NCBI GenBank assembly: GCA_016342415.1
Contig: JAEIOD010000008.1
Coordinates: 124,001-188,000, forward strand
Direction: 5' to 3'
DNA length: 64,000 nucleotides
Origin: Clostridiales bacterium
GTDB lineage: Bacteria; Bacillota; Clostridia; Peptostreptococcales; Acidaminobacteraceae
Under the pieces are notes generated by a model. It was not told where the DNA came from, did not search any database, and saw nothing but the letters and a program-made list of their open reading frames with translations. The position numbers and the translations under genes were made by a program. Shown here piece after piece: positions 50,120-60,149 of this stretch (its first letter is position 1; every line of letters starts with the position of its first letter).

Positions 50120-53100
50120 TTACTGCTCATCTAAAGATGCTTTTATGTTTTTAAGCTCTTCTACAAAAAGTTCAACGTTCTTTTTAATCTCAGAAAACAT
50201 TTCATATAACTCTTTTGTGTCACTGTTTGAAGCTTTTAAATCCAGTTCACTTGACATATCTTTGAGCTTATTGGCCCTAAAGTTTGCGAAAACACCCTTT
50301 AGATTGTGCATATTATGTTTCAATTTAATAACATCATTTTCTCTTATATTCTTTTCAATAAGATCAAATCTAGTCAAATAATCTTCAAAAAAACAATCAA
50401 CCATTTCAATTACAAATTGATTCTCAAAAATTCCAAAAGTACTCCAAAACTCGTCTAAATCAATCATACCCTTTAATGAGCTATTCAAGATGGGTTTTAT
50501 ATCTGACTCTTCTTTTGAAATTTTATGTTTAAATATACTTTCTAACGTCGATATGAGTTTTTCTTCATTTAATGGTTTTATTATATAATCATCTATCCCT
50601 ACATTCATAAACTCATTGACTTCATTCTTCAATGCTGATGCCGTTAAAGCTATAATCGGAATCCTTTTTTCTAAATCTTTCTCTAGTCTTCTGATTTTTT
50701 TTGTTGCATTTGCACCATCCATAATGGGCATCTGCATATCCATTAATATGCAATCATAATATTCGGCTTCGTACTTTTCAACTGCTTCAGCACCATTGCT
50801 GACAACTGTATAGGCGTTTACATAAATTTTTAAAAGCTCTGTAATGTATATCTGATTGATATAGTTATCCTCGGCTATCAACACTTTTACATCTAGTTTG
50901 GTTTCAGCGAACCTCCTTGAGATGTTATTATGTTCATTACGTATCATCTTAATTTCATTTTCATCGGCAGGTGTGAATGGAATGACAACACGGAAGTCAG
51001 AACCTACACCGACTACACTTTTTACATCTATGCTTCCTCCCATCAGATCGACTAGATTCTTGGTAATATTAAGACCAAGTCCTGTACCTCCAAACTTTCT
51101 AGTCGTACTGATATCGGATTGTGTGAAACTCTCAAATATTCTCTCAATATTTTGATCAGAAATGCCTATACCAGTGTCTTTAACAGTAATATCTATAAAT
51201 ACACTTTTTGAACCTCCACCAATCATATTCACCTTAAGTATTATGTGCCCCTTTTCAGTGAATTTTAACGCATTGCTCAAAAGATTTCTCAATACTTGTT
51301 TTGTCCTGGCAGAATCTCCATTTAAATATTCTGGGATATTTTCATCTAACTCATAAATCATCTCTACTTTTTTCTCAATAGCTCTATAGCTAAAAGTCTG
51401 AAAAACACCATTGACCATTTCAGGAAATTTAAATGTTGAGTTTTCAAGTTCAATTTTACCAGCCTCTATTTTTGAAATATCAAGAATGTTGTTGATTATT
51501 TCAAGTAATGCTTCAGATGATTCCTTCAAGATTAATAGATACTCTGCCTGTTTCTCATTTAATGTCATCTTGGATATTAAATTGGTCATACCAATGATTC
51601 CGTTCATTGGCGTTCTTATTTCATGGCTCATATTTGCTAGGAACCTTGTTTTTTCTTGATTTGCTTCTTCAGCGTGTTGTTTGGCTTCAATGAGCTCGGC
51701 TTCCACCTTTTTTAATGTTGAGATATCAAAAGCCGTTCCTACAATTCCTATAACATGACCATCTGAATCACGAAGCGGAACTTTTGTTGTATATGTGAAT
51801 ATACAATTTCCGTCTACACCCTGTACGACTTCATCTTCATTAATGACAGGCTTATCTGTTTCTATAACACTTCTATCGATTTTTGTATATGAACTTGCAA
51901 GCTCTTTAGGAAAAATATCATAATCCGTTTTCCCAATCAAATCTTCATGTTCAATATCAAGCATATCCAACAGCTTCTGGTTTCCATAAAGGTATCTTGA
52001 TTCAAGATCTTTTATAAATACAAAAGCTGGTATGGCAGCTAAAAGTGCTGTCTTTTCATCATTACTCTGCTGCAGAAGCATTTCCGATTCTTTTCTATTG
52101 GTAATATCATCAATAATAAGAGCAAACTGATTCATCTGAGGACTGTAAATCAATACAGATAACCATTTATCCAAAGCATGTAAATATCTTTCAACTTTTT
52201 TTGTACTTCCTAAAAAGGCTACTTCCTTAAAAATATCCATCCAGTAGTCTACATCTTCACTTAACATTCGAAGAATTGTAGTCACCTTTTGACCAACTAC
52301 ATCTTCCCTTCTTATTCCAGCTATTGTTTGAAAAACATCATTGGTCTCAAGAACTTGGAAATCATCTATTCCATCCGTATAACTGCTTATTACCTTACAA
52401 TATACGAAGCCACTCGTCATTGACATAAAGAGTGAAGAATACTTGATAACACTTTCTTTTAATCTCTCTTCCATCATTTTTCGCAAACTAAAATTCTGAG
52501 CAACACAAATAAAACCTTCACATCTACCTTCGGTAAGCAAGATGGAACAGGAAAGCAATACATGAAGTGGATTTCCATCCTTTGAAAGATATATTTCATT
52601 TTTACCTTCATAACTGTTTTTTATAAATTCTTCTTCCCACAAGTCTTTTGAGATTTTTCTTCCAAAAATGATATCAACTGATTTATCAATTAGTTCTTCT
52701 TCTTCATAACCAAGCAGGTTTTGTGTGGAAGGATTAATCTTTTGAATGATAAGGTCCTTTGACAATACAATTAAAGAATCATTCATTGACATAACGACAC
52801 TTTCAATGTAATCCTTGGATACAAGCGTATTGGAAAGAGCTATTGTCATTTTATCAAATTCTCTAGAAAGCTGTCCTATCTCATCCTTCGAATCACTTCC
52901 TACTATATGGTTTAAGTTGCCCGAACCTACTATTCTCGCACTTTTTTGCAACTCATACAGCGGTCTTATAATGGCTCTTCTTGTTAATAAAACAATCACA
53001 ACTAAAATAACAGTACATAAACTAGAAATTAAAAACAGGAGTCTTATTGATTTAGAATAGGAAATCGAAATCTTTTTCTCTTCTATGTAAAGTTGTTCCA

Positions 53101-53614
53101 AATGATAATCCTTATGCTGTTTTATCTTATTAAGTGTCGGAGTAAAAAGTGGTATACAGACCTCATCATCAAGTATGATCATTAGCTCTTCACTTTCTAC
53201 TCCCTGTTCCTTTAATTGAAGTACTTCTTCGTTTTTTTCAACCAATTTTATTACATCATCTTTTAAATCTACAGTGTCGATACCTATTTCACTGTTATAA
53301 TAACTGTCAGTTATTTCATCATGTTGAATCGCAATTTCTATCAATTCTTCTCTGATCTCATTCAGGATATCTTTTACAGGTTTGCCTTCAACAACAATGT
53401 CACCTCTTAATATATAGATAAAACTCCACTCCCGTAATTTCTCAATAGTCAACTCATACTCAAATGAACTAATTACGTTATTTAGTATATCCTGGTCAAT
53501 TTTTTTATGTCTGTCTTCCAAAGATGTATATAAACTAACTGAAAAAAATACTCCTCCCCATATGAGAAGTATTATCATAATCAAACCAATCGTCATTCTT
53601 GTCCGAATTTTCAT
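50120..53614 (-). CDS. Hybrid sensor histidine kinase with PAS, REC and HPt domains
   Basis: A 1164-aa membrane kinase. Order: membrane helix (8-28), extracytoplasmic sensor (about 30-190), second helix (about 192-212), HAMP, three PAS-like domains (about 270-395, 400-510, 530-650), HisKA with FLANMSHEIRTPMNGIIG near 670, HATPase (KDTGIGISDQNIER, GTGLGLNITKNLV), receiver (LIAEDNYINQ, MDMQMPIMDG, DYIIKPLN) and C-terminal HPt (KHNMHNLKGVFANF). All phospho-residues are present, so it can carry a full internal phosphorelay. Upstream of the REC-kinase gene in the same operon. Confidence 0.94.
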   Translation of the reverse strand: MKIRTRMTIGLIMIILLIWGGVFFSVSLYTSLEDRHKKIDQDILNNVISSFEYELTIEKLREWSFIYILRGDIVVEGKPVKDILNEIREELIEIAIQHDEITDSYYNSEIGIDTVDLKDDVIKLVEKNEEVLQLKEQGVESEELMIILDDEVCIPLFTPTLNKIKQHKDYHLEQLYIEEKKISISYSKSIRLLFLISSLCTVILVVIVLLTRRAIIRPLYELQKSARIVGSGNLNHIVGSDSKDEIGQLSREFDKMTIALSNTLVSKDYIESVVMSMNDSLIVLSKDLIIQKINPSTQNLLGYEEEELIDKSVDIIFGRKISKDLWEEEFIKNSYEGKNEIYLSKDGNPLHVLLSCSILLTEGRCEGFICVAQNFSLRKMMEERLKESVIKYSSLFMSMTSGFVYCKVISSYTDGIDDFQVLETNDVFQTIAGIRREDVVGQKVTTILRMLSEDVDYWMDIFKEVAFLGSTKKVERYLHALDKWLSVLIYSPQMNQFALIIDDITNRKESEMLLQQSNDEKTALLAAIPAFVFIKDLESRYLYGNQKLLDMLDIEHEDLIGKTDYDIFPKELASSYTKIDRSVIETDKPVINEDEVVQGVDGNCIFTYTTKVPLRDSDGHVIGIVGTAFDISTLKKVEAELIEAKQHAEEANQEKTRFLANMSHEIRTPMNGIIGMTNLISKMTLNEKQAEYLLILKESSEALLEIINNILDISKIEAGKIELENSTFKFPEMVNGVFQTFSYRAIEKKVEMIYELDENIPEYLNGDSARTKQVLRNLLSNALKFTEKGHIILKVNMIGGGSKSVFIDITVKDTGIGISDQNIERIFESFTQSDISTTRKFGGTGLGLNITKNLVDLMGGSIDVKSVVGVGSDFRVVIPFTPADENEIKMIRNEHNNISRRFAETKLDVKVLIAEDNYINQIYITELLKIYVNAYTVVSNGAEAVEKYEAEYYDCILMDMQMPIMDGANATKKIRRLEKDLEKRIPIIALTASALKNEVNEFMNVGIDDYIIKPLNEEKLISTLESIFKHKISKEESDIKPILNSSLKGMIDLDEFWSTFGIFENQFVIEMVDCFFEDYLTRFDLIEKNIRENDVIKLKHNMHNLKGVFANFRANKLKDMSSELDLKASNSDTKELYEMFSEIKKNVELFVEELKNIKASLDEQ

Positions 53615-53743
53615 TTAAGAACCTCCATAAGTATCGAATTATCTTTAAGAATTCTTTTTTACTTAATACCCCAGTTTATTAGTTTAAACAGCATATCAAC
53701 TCATCTTTTTTCTCACAAATCAAATATTTGGTACAATAATTAT

Positions 53744-53777
53744 CAAAAAAATGATAGTAGACATTATATCTACTATC
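53744..53777 (-). terminator. Terminator of ndk
   Basis: On the minus strand GATAGTAGA / TCTACTATC with a 7-nt loop, followed by ATTTTTTTG. Confidence 0.88.
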
Positions 53778-53865
53778 ACACATATGTATCCTTTTATAAG
53801 TTTTACTCCATTTTTGCTTTTTCACTCTTTTACCATAATCAATCGTTTATACTGTTGAGATCAAT

Positions 53866-54261
53866 TTAAAACCATAGTGTCAATTCTCTTTCAGCTTCCA
53901 TCTTTGACTCAGAACCATGAACACAATTCATCTGGATATCACTTCCAAACATATAACGAATTGATCCTGGTGCTGACTCCTTTGGATTTGTGGCACCATT
54001 AATTTTTCTCACCTTTTCAATGGCATTGATGCCTTTTAAACGAACTGCAACAACTGGTCCGCTAGACATGAACTCTGCAAGTTCCGGATAGAAGTCTCTG
54101 TTAACATGATCTCTGTAATGTTGATCAAGTAATGCTCTATCAACTTGTCTTTTATGTAAGTCTTCAACTACTAACCCCTGTTCTTCATATTTCATTAAAA
54201 TTCTCCCTATCAAATTTTGCTCAACAGCATCTGGTTTGATAAGTACGAGCGTGTTTTCCAT
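53866..54261 (-). CDS. ndk: Nucleoside-diphosphate kinase
   Basis: A 131-aa enzyme that moves the gamma phosphate between NTPs and NDPs. NTLVLIKPDAVEQNLIGRIL starts the fold and the active-site His lies in NCVHGSESKM near the end. Start set at 54261 (MENTLVL) behind GGGGGT; an in-frame start five codons earlier has no ribosome binding site. Length is slightly short of the usual 135-150. Confidence 0.96.
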   Translation of the reverse strand: MENTLVLIKPDAVEQNLIGRILMKYEEQGLVVEDLHKRQVDRALLDQHYRDHVNRDFYPELAEFMSSGPVVAVRLKGINAIEKVRKINGATNPKESAPGSIRYMFGSDIQMNCVHGSESKMEAERELTLWF

Positions 54262-54354
54262 AAGTTTTACCCCCATATATAACTATATCTATGTTAAAGT
54301 ACATTTTTTCTTCAATTTCTATTATATCTGTTAGAACTACTAACCATTCAATTA

Positions 54355-55143
54355 TTATCTTACCTTCAAAGTCACATCACCTAAAATCCCAAAATCAGCA
54401 TGATACTCACCTCTATAAAGTGCCTTAGGCACAGAATACGTACCAGCAGTAACTATCATGCCCTTTTTGAGAAACTTACCATGTTTCGCAAGTTTCTCTG
54501 TTAACATGTTAAGTGCGGTCAAAGGATTAACTACGTTTCTGTTGTGATTGTTCATTACTACAAATTCACCATCACACTTAAGATTAACTTCTAATTTATC
54601 AAAAAAATCAATTGAATCAATCTTAACAGGATTGCCTAGTACAACTTGACCTGCCAAACTATTGTTTTTAATAAGTTTATCAACTGAAAGTTTGGAATGC
54701 CAATTTTTGATATTGGAATCTAAAATTTCAATACTAGAGGCAACATAAGTTTTTTTTAGAATTTCATCCATATCCGCTGTTGGGTAAATATCCTCATTAA
54801 CAACAAATAAAAGATTTGCTATGATCTGAGGCTCCAACAAGTTGTCATAAATAGCAATGCCGTTTGAAATGCTAGTACTTGCCAGTGTTCCATAAATGAT
54901 TTCATGAGAATTTATGGAATCTCTGATGGTATTATTAGTCATCGCTACCCGATAACCCATTGCAGGCTCCACGTGATCAGATATGTAATCAGCTAAGTTT
55001 ACTTTTAAACTATATGCCATATCATGCGTAACTCGATTAAATTTCCTAGAATGACCTCTGCAGTTTTTGTAATTACCATCCAAATGATTAACTAATGAAT
55101 CCAAATTTGACAAACCATCCTTATTTTCCATCATGTCCTTCAT
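54355..55143 (-). CDS. MhpD-like FAH-superfamily protein without metal ligands
   Basis: A 262-aa protein that aligns along its length with 2-oxopent-4-enoate hydratase (MhpD): YGTLASTSISNG, LLEPQIIANLLFVV, SSIEILDSNIKNWHS, LAGQVVLG, VVNPLTALNMLTEKL and MIVTAGTYSVP. The Glu-x-Glu metal pair of MhpD (RIEAEIALV) reads Q-I-I-A-N here and the conserved Lys of GRKVGL is Arg (GYRVAM). The third metal Glu (SIEIL) remains. Hydratase activity is therefore doubtful. Lone gene with a GGGGGA site before the ATG. Confidence 0.82.
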   Translation of the reverse strand: MKDMMENKDGLSNLDSLVNHLDGNYKNCRGHSRKFNRVTHDMAYSLKVNLADYISDHVEPAMGYRVAMTNNTIRDSINSHEIIYGTLASTSISNGIAIYDNLLEPQIIANLLFVVNEDIYPTADMDEILKKTYVASSIEILDSNIKNWHSKLSVDKLIKNNSLAGQVVLGNPVKIDSIDFFDKLEVNLKCDGEFVVMNNHNRNVVNPLTALNMLTEKLAKHGKFLKKGMIVTAGTYSVPKALYRGEYHADFGILGDVTLKVR

Positions 55144-55700
55144 ACTTTTCCCCCTAATGTAATACTGCGATATGAAATAATCTTTAATAGAGATGAATAG
55201 ATTTATAACTTATGTTTTCTATCCAACAGATCTCAGAATCAAAGGATAAATTTAAACATCACTTATAATCTAAACTGACACAAAACCATTTCACGTCGTT
55301 TCGATATCCCTATCAGGCTACCAAGTGTCCGATTCGGAATTTATATTAACCGAATACTGCGCTTTGGTTATTAGTATAGCACCTAGTAATTTATAGAGCA
55401 AGTAATTATTAGAATTTTCGAACAATTACTCGCAAAATTTACCTCTCCTTGATTAAAAATATAATAATAATGCAAGTTCCTCCAAATTAATTCCAATAAA
55501 TATATTTGCCTATGGTTGATCTAGTGACTCAAACGGACACACCATCAACTAAATAATTATATGCCTTACCCAAAAAGTAAAAACTACTCAAAAGAGTAGT
55601 TTAGCCATGATCTGAGCCAACTGATTTGATTTTTATCTTCGGTATCTTGGATAAATAGACAGTGGATAAAATATTATATTTACTTACATGTTATTTTAGT
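55144..55700. other. Intergenic region with one terminator
   Basis: About 550 bp, no convincing reading frame. Only the hairpin near 55580-55602 and its repeated flank stand out. Confidence 0.5.
55576..55602 (-). terminator. Terminator of the Cache-GGDEF gene, part of a repeated element
   Basis: On the minus strand AAACTACTC / GAGTAGTTT followed by TTACTTTTT. The hairpin and its flank (ATGATCTGA at 55607-55615) recur at 57591-57626. Confidence 0.75.
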
Positions 55701-57374
55701 TCAATCACTATAAATAGAAAAAGTATTTTTTCCTTTATCTTTTGAGTTGTAAAGTGCTACATCAGCATACTTGAATAAAATGTTACTTTCAGAAATTTCA
55801 TCATTCAATATAGCAACCCCGATACTGCAAGTGACATGAAGTGTATTACTTTTAAGAATAACAGGTTCTGATGTTGCATCATTGATACGTTTTGCCAAAT
55901 GTTCAACACTTGATACAGAATCCATATTATTGAAAATAATCATAAATTCATCACCACCGATTCGATAAACGGTGTCTTTTGACCTTAAACACTCTTTCAT
56001 TAATTTTGAAACTGCTCTTAGAAGTTGATCCCCAACATCGTGTCCTAGGGTGTCATTAACGTCCTTGAAATCATCAATATCCACTAGCATAATACCTGAC
56101 AATAAGCGACTCTCATTCGGATTATTGATAATTGACTCTAAGTCCAATTTGGCAAACCTTCTATTTGGTAAACCAGTAAGAGCATCATGATAAGCAAGGT
56201 ATTCCAAGTTTTCACTTATACTTGTAAGTTCCTTATGAGATGTAACAAGTTTTTTAGTCATAACAGAAAAACTTTTTGCCAACTCTCCAATTTCATGTGT
56301 AAAATCCACATCAATATTAATATCATGATTACCATTTGCAATTTCTACTGCCAATTCACTTAAATGGACTATAGGTGCTGTAATCGTTTTTGCAAGTTTT
56401 ATACCGCTAAAGATAATCAAAGGTGTGATAACAATTAAAGCTAAAAAAATATTACGTCTCAATTTCAATATTGGTTGTGATATTTCATCTGAAACTACAG
56501 CTATAGCAAGAATCCAATCGTTGGTCAATTTTGAAAAACCCATCATCTTGTCTTGGTTCTCATACCGATATTCAACCACTGAGGAAGAAACATTCAGCAT
56601 CTGTGTCTCTAGATCCCTTAAGTCCTCACCTTCAATTTCTGATATTTTCACACCCACTTCTACTGTCGGATGAATCAGAATTCGGATTTGCTCATCTAAC
56701 AACAACGCATAACCAGTATCATAGATTTGCATATCATTGATAGCTTGTTGTATATCATCAAATTGAATATCTATTCCTGCAACGCCGACTAAATTTTCTC
56801 CTTGAAATATAGCTTTGGTATAGGATATCATATTAACATTGATTGTTGCATCAACATATGGCGTGGACCATACGCCTGTCTTAGAAGCTATTGGTTTGTA
56901 ATACCACTCGACACTTTCATTTTCTGGATAGAAGTCGGATATATCTTCAGGCTCCTGATAAACAAAGATATTTTCTTCGTTTTTTACATACCATGATTCG
57001 TATACCTCTTTGGTAAGTTCTGGATTAACAATGAAATAAACACCGTAAATCAGATCTGTGTTTCCTCCAATAGTCTCTATGATACTATTCATTTCACTCA
57101 TAAAAGTTTCTCTATAATCTGATTGATTCCTAAATGCATTTAAATGAAAGTTCCTCTCAATTGTAGAAGAAAGTGTATCAATGGTACTTTCAACTTTAAT
57201 CAATCTTTGACTAAAATTATACGCATAATTTTCCGACAAAAAACTAAACTTGTCGGTTGATTCAGTCTCAATTATTTTAGACGCTGCATTTAAACTTATA
57301 GATGCTATAACAATTGCAATAACTAGTGAGGAAATAACAATTGCACCTACAATTCTTGATTGTATCGAACTCAT
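55701..57374 (-). CDS. Cache-HAMP-GGDEF diguanylate cyclase
   Basis: A 557-aa membrane protein. Helix 1 (10-30), a double-Cache-like extracytoplasmic sensor (about 35-300, with ENLVGVAGIDIQFDDI and DTGYALLLDE), helix 2 (about 305-325), HAMP (KLAKTITAPIVHLSEL) and a C-terminal GGDEF domain (about 385-557). The active motif is GGDEF, and RSKD lies five residues before it, the product-inhibition I-site. It makes cyclic di-GMP from GTP in response to an external ligand. Monocistronic; AAGGAG before the ATG. Confidence 0.94.
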   Translation of the reverse strand: MSSIQSRIVGAIVISSLVIAIVIASISLNAASKIIETESTDKFSFLSENYAYNFSQRLIKVESTIDTLSSTIERNFHLNAFRNQSDYRETFMSEMNSIIETIGGNTDLIYGVYFIVNPELTKEVYESWYVKNEENIFVYQEPEDISDFYPENESVEWYYKPIASKTGVWSTPYVDATINVNMISYTKAIFQGENLVGVAGIDIQFDDIQQAINDMQIYDTGYALLLDEQIRILIHPTVEVGVKISEIEGEDLRDLETQMLNVSSSVVEYRYENQDKMMGFSKLTNDWILAIAVVSDEISQPILKLRRNIFLALIVITPLIIFSGIKLAKTITAPIVHLSELAVEIANGNHDINIDVDFTHEIGELAKSFSVMTKKLVTSHKELTSISENLEYLAYHDALTGLPNRRFAKLDLESIINNPNESRLLSGIMLVDIDDFKDVNDTLGHDVGDQLLRAVSKLMKECLRSKDTVYRIGGDEFMIIFNNMDSVSSVEHLAKRINDATSEPVILKSNTLHVTCSIGVAILNDEISESNILFKYADVALYNSKDKGKNTFSIYSD

Positions 57375-57586
57375 TTTTTACTCCTTATAAAATCCATTTT
57401 ATTTCTAACAAATACCCTAATACATTCAATTAAAACATTGTCCCCAATCCGTTTCACATAAAGTTTTCTACTGATAGTAATAATTGATTGACTTCTAATG
57501 GCATTTTACGGCTGTATTTTGGAAAAAAAAAGCAACTCGAATTGTATAAGTTATAGATACTCTCTAAAAAATCATATGTTTTACAA

Positions 57587-57613
57587 CAAAAAACTACTCT
57601 CAAAGAGTAGTTT
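57587..57613 (-). terminator. Terminator of the 234-aa gluzincin gene
   Basis: On the minus strand AAACTACTCT / AGAGTAGTTT followed by TTTG. Nearly the same element as at 55.58 kb. Confidence 0.78.
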
Positions 57614-57633
57614 AACTATGATCTGAAACAGTC

Positions 57634-58338
57634 TCAATAATGTTCTTTTATATAGTTAATCCATTGGTTCTGCAACTCCATTAAAGTAACACCTAATATT
57701 TCATGACTATGATCAGGCATTCTGACAAATTCATTAAGTTTTTCGTAACCGTAATTATGTACAATTGACTCCACAATAGAATATGAGTACTGATACCCAT
57801 CACGATTAAAGAACAACTCAAAATCCTTTCCAGTATCTAAATCATCAAATGTTGGAATTGAATTAGTTTGTACACCACTTGACACTGTTCTTCTTATCCG
57901 GTCTGCGTTATTATCCTTTGCTTCAAAAGACGCTATTCCCTCATCTAACCATCTCGGTAAATCATCGTTTATATGTCTTAAAATGATATGAATTAACTCA
58001 TGTACTGCTGTTTTAACAACATTATTAGAGTCAGAACCATATGGTGGATTAAGTGGTGAGGCTATCAATATTTTATTTGAATTAATGCCGCCCCTTACCC
58101 ACTTGGGAGCATTTGGAAATCCTAATGCTTTTAGTAATTGACAATGTTCATAATGAATCTCAATGTTTATCTTGTCTTCAAGCTCTTGATTTAATCTTTT
58201 TGTTAATATACTATAATTGTTTTCTAATATTTCAGCTATTTCATTGATGCAAGTTTCATCTGATACAGTATAGTAAATTGTAAACTTCTGAGTATTTTTT
58301 CTCAAATTTAACTTATAAGTATCCTTTGTATGATTCAT
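57634..58338 (-). CDS. Cytosolic gluzincin-like protein
   Basis: A 234-aa protein without signal peptide; the start at 58338 follows AAGGGGAAG. The zinc motif HELIH and downstream Glu in RWLDEGIASFEAK lie near residues 125-150. Its pattern (FPNAPKWVRGG, TAVHELIHII, SIVESIVHNYGYEKL) matches the lipoprotein at 19239-20132, but that protein is exported and this one is not. A substrate cannot be inferred. Downstream of an AraC/GyrI regulator gene by 21 bp in the same direction, so possibly co-regulated with it. Confidence 0.8.
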   Translation of the reverse strand: MNHTKDTYKLNLRKNTQKFTIYYTVSDETCINEIAEILENNYSILTKRLNQELEDKINIEIHYEHCQLLKALGFPNAPKWVRGGINSNKILIASPLNPPYGSDSNNVVKTAVHELIHIILRHINDDLPRWLDEGIASFEAKDNNADRIRRTVSSGVQTNSIPTFDDLDTGKDFELFFNRDGYQYSYSIVESIVHNYGYEKLNEFVRMPDHSHEILGVTLMELQNQWINYIKEHY

Positions 58339-58359
58339 TTTACTTCCCCTTATCACTAT

Positions 58360-59253
58360 CTAATATTTTCTTTGAACAGGAATCCATAACTCACAGAGAT
58401 ACTTTTCTTTTTCCTCTGGACACCAATAATTCTTTTCAATACACGGACCTTCAACCTGCTCAAATCCAGAAGATGGAAACCACTCTGTATAAACACGTTT
58501 CCAGAGGTTATGAAGAACAGAGTTATCAGGAACCTCTCCAACCCCTTCAAATACAACCCAAGTTAGTTCTGGAATCGTCAGAGTTATTAACTCATCAGAG
58601 ATAACAGCTTCCTCCATCTCACAACCCATCATGTACTTTCTAGCGCCATCGTCTTCAAAATCATAATGAAATCCATCTAACAAATTGTCTTTCGGTTTAC
58701 TCATAAGATCATTTATTCGGTCTCTTGTTCCGTTTTCAAATATACGATTGATAAACTCAGGGATATCATTGTATATTTTTTCGTCAGTCTTAGTTGTTGA
58801 AAAACCAACTCCAAATGCTTTGAAACCCTCTTTTTCCATTATCCTAAAAACAATTTCAGTTTCACCTTTTAGTGATAGTTGAACAGAGATTTTCGGAAAA
58901 TTCTTGATTTTAAATCCACCCTTTTTCAAAGCAGACGGTGTCATGCCATGAAGTCTCTTAAAGGCTTTAGAAAAAGACTCTGGACTTTCATAACCATACT
59001 TCAAAGCAATGGATATTATTTTTTCCTCTGTAGTCGCTATTTCCACTGCCGCTTGACTGAGTCTACGATTTCTTATATATTCAGCTACTGTAAATCCTGT
59101 TAAAGTATAAAACACTCTCTGAAAATGATATTTAGATGTATTTGATGTTTTGGCAATTTCATCGATATTTAATGTCATATCCAAATTATTTTCTATAAAC
59201 TCGATGGTATTATTTAGTAGTCGTACGGTATCCAAATTCCCATTCCCTTTCAA
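58360..59253 (-). CDS. AraC family regulator with GyrI-like domain
   Basis: A 297-aa protein. Residues 1-105 are an AraC double helix-turn-helix (IDEIAKTSNTSKYHFQRVFY, YGYESPESFSKAFKRLHGMTP); the C-terminal about 160 residues are a GyrI-like effector domain (KISVQLSLKGETEIVFRIME, WVVFEGVGEVPD, EKEKYLCELWIPVQ). The start codon is uncertain: TTG at 59253 or TTG at 59235; AAAGGG supports the latter. It likely senses a hydrophobic compound, perhaps controlling the gluzincin gene 21 bp downstream. Confidence 0.9.
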   Translation of the reverse strand: MKGNGNLDTVRLLNNTIEFIENNLDMTLNIDEIAKTSNTSKYHFQRVFYTLTGFTVAEYIRNRRLSQAAVEIATTEEKIISIALKYGYESPESFSKAFKRLHGMTPSALKKGGFKIKNFPKISVQLSLKGETEIVFRIMEKEGFKAFGVGFSTTKTDEKIYNDIPEFINRIFENGTRDRINDLMSKPKDNLLDGFHYDFEDDGARKYMMGCEMEEAVISDELITLTIPELTWVVFEGVGEVPDNSVLHNLWKRVYTEWFPSSGFEQVEGPCIEKNYWCPEEKEKYLCELWIPVQRKY

Positions 59254-59322
59254 TCATATTCTATAGGCATCATAGAACAACTTCCTGTTATTTTGTGCTT
59301 TCATTTGTCCATGACTAACTTA

Positions 59323-59916
59323 CTATCCATTTCTAGATTTACTAGATTGCTCAAATTTCCAAAAGTATATGATTCTAGGCCCTTTTGATACTCTATCACC
59401 CGTTCTAGGTATATGTATGATTTTTTTAGGTTTATGATGTAATGACCATTCTTCAATAATCTTTTCATCAATCATGTGATGTTCTGGGTAGTTTGCATTA
59501 TCTACAGGACAATCCCATTTATAGGGTAAGCTAAGTATTGCCATTTTTGATGTTCGTATCACTTCACCAAAAGCCTCTTTTTGCTTGTCATCAAGATGTT
59601 CCCAGACTTGTAATGCAATGATTAAATCGTATGACTTATCTTTGATAGGCCAAGGTATAACCGTCGCATCGTGTTGTAATTCAGTTGCTACATATTTATC
59701 AGGCTTTCCCCAAGCATCCTCTTCTGGTTTGACCATTATATCGCAGTTCTTTACAATCGTTTGAAATGCAGGTCCAATTTCAAGAACTTTATTTATACCG
59801 GTTTCTGTTTCAATTAATTTTATCACTTCTTCAAAATATGCCCATCTGCCTTCATAGTATTTCCCAAGCGTGCTATTTAGTAAGAGAGTAAAATCCTCTT
59901 TTGTCATCAATTCCAT
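59323..59916 (-). CDS. Class I SAM-dependent methyltransferase
   Basis: A 197-aa protein with motif I VLEIGPAF near residue 40, a DATVIPWPIKDKSYDLIIALQVWEHLDD stretch typical of small-molecule methyltransferases, and SLPYKWDCP later. AAGGAG lies 7 nt before the ATG. It stands alone; the substrate is unknown. Confidence 0.85.
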   Translation of the reverse strand: MELMTKEDFTLLLNSTLGKYYEGRWAYFEEVIKLIETETGINKVLEIGPAFQTIVKNCDIMVKPEEDAWGKPDKYVATELQHDATVIPWPIKDKSYDLIIALQVWEHLDDKQKEAFGEVIRTSKMAILSLPYKWDCPVDNANYPEHHMIDEKIIEEWSLHHKPKKIIHIPRTGDRVSKGPRIIYFWKFEQSSKSRNG

Positions 59917-60039
59917 ATCTAATACTCCTTCATTTTCTTTAACATTTCACTTTTTATATTATAACATGAAGCTTTTTTAAGAATATTTCTAAATTCTGAA
60001 GAAAAGATTAAATAACTCGAGAATTTTCAAATCCTATAT

Positions 60040-60071
60040 TTTAAAATGCGATTATAAAACTGTAATCGCAT
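60040..60071 (-). terminator. Terminator of metY-metA operon
   Basis: On the minus strand ATGCGATTA / TAATCGCAT with an 8-nt loop, then TTTAAAAT. Confidence 0.75.
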
Positions 60072-60149
60072 CCAAAACTTTCTTAAAAAAATTATTATAC
60101 TTGCCAATTTATCTTTTTATACTAAACATAAACAATAATAATAAATGAC

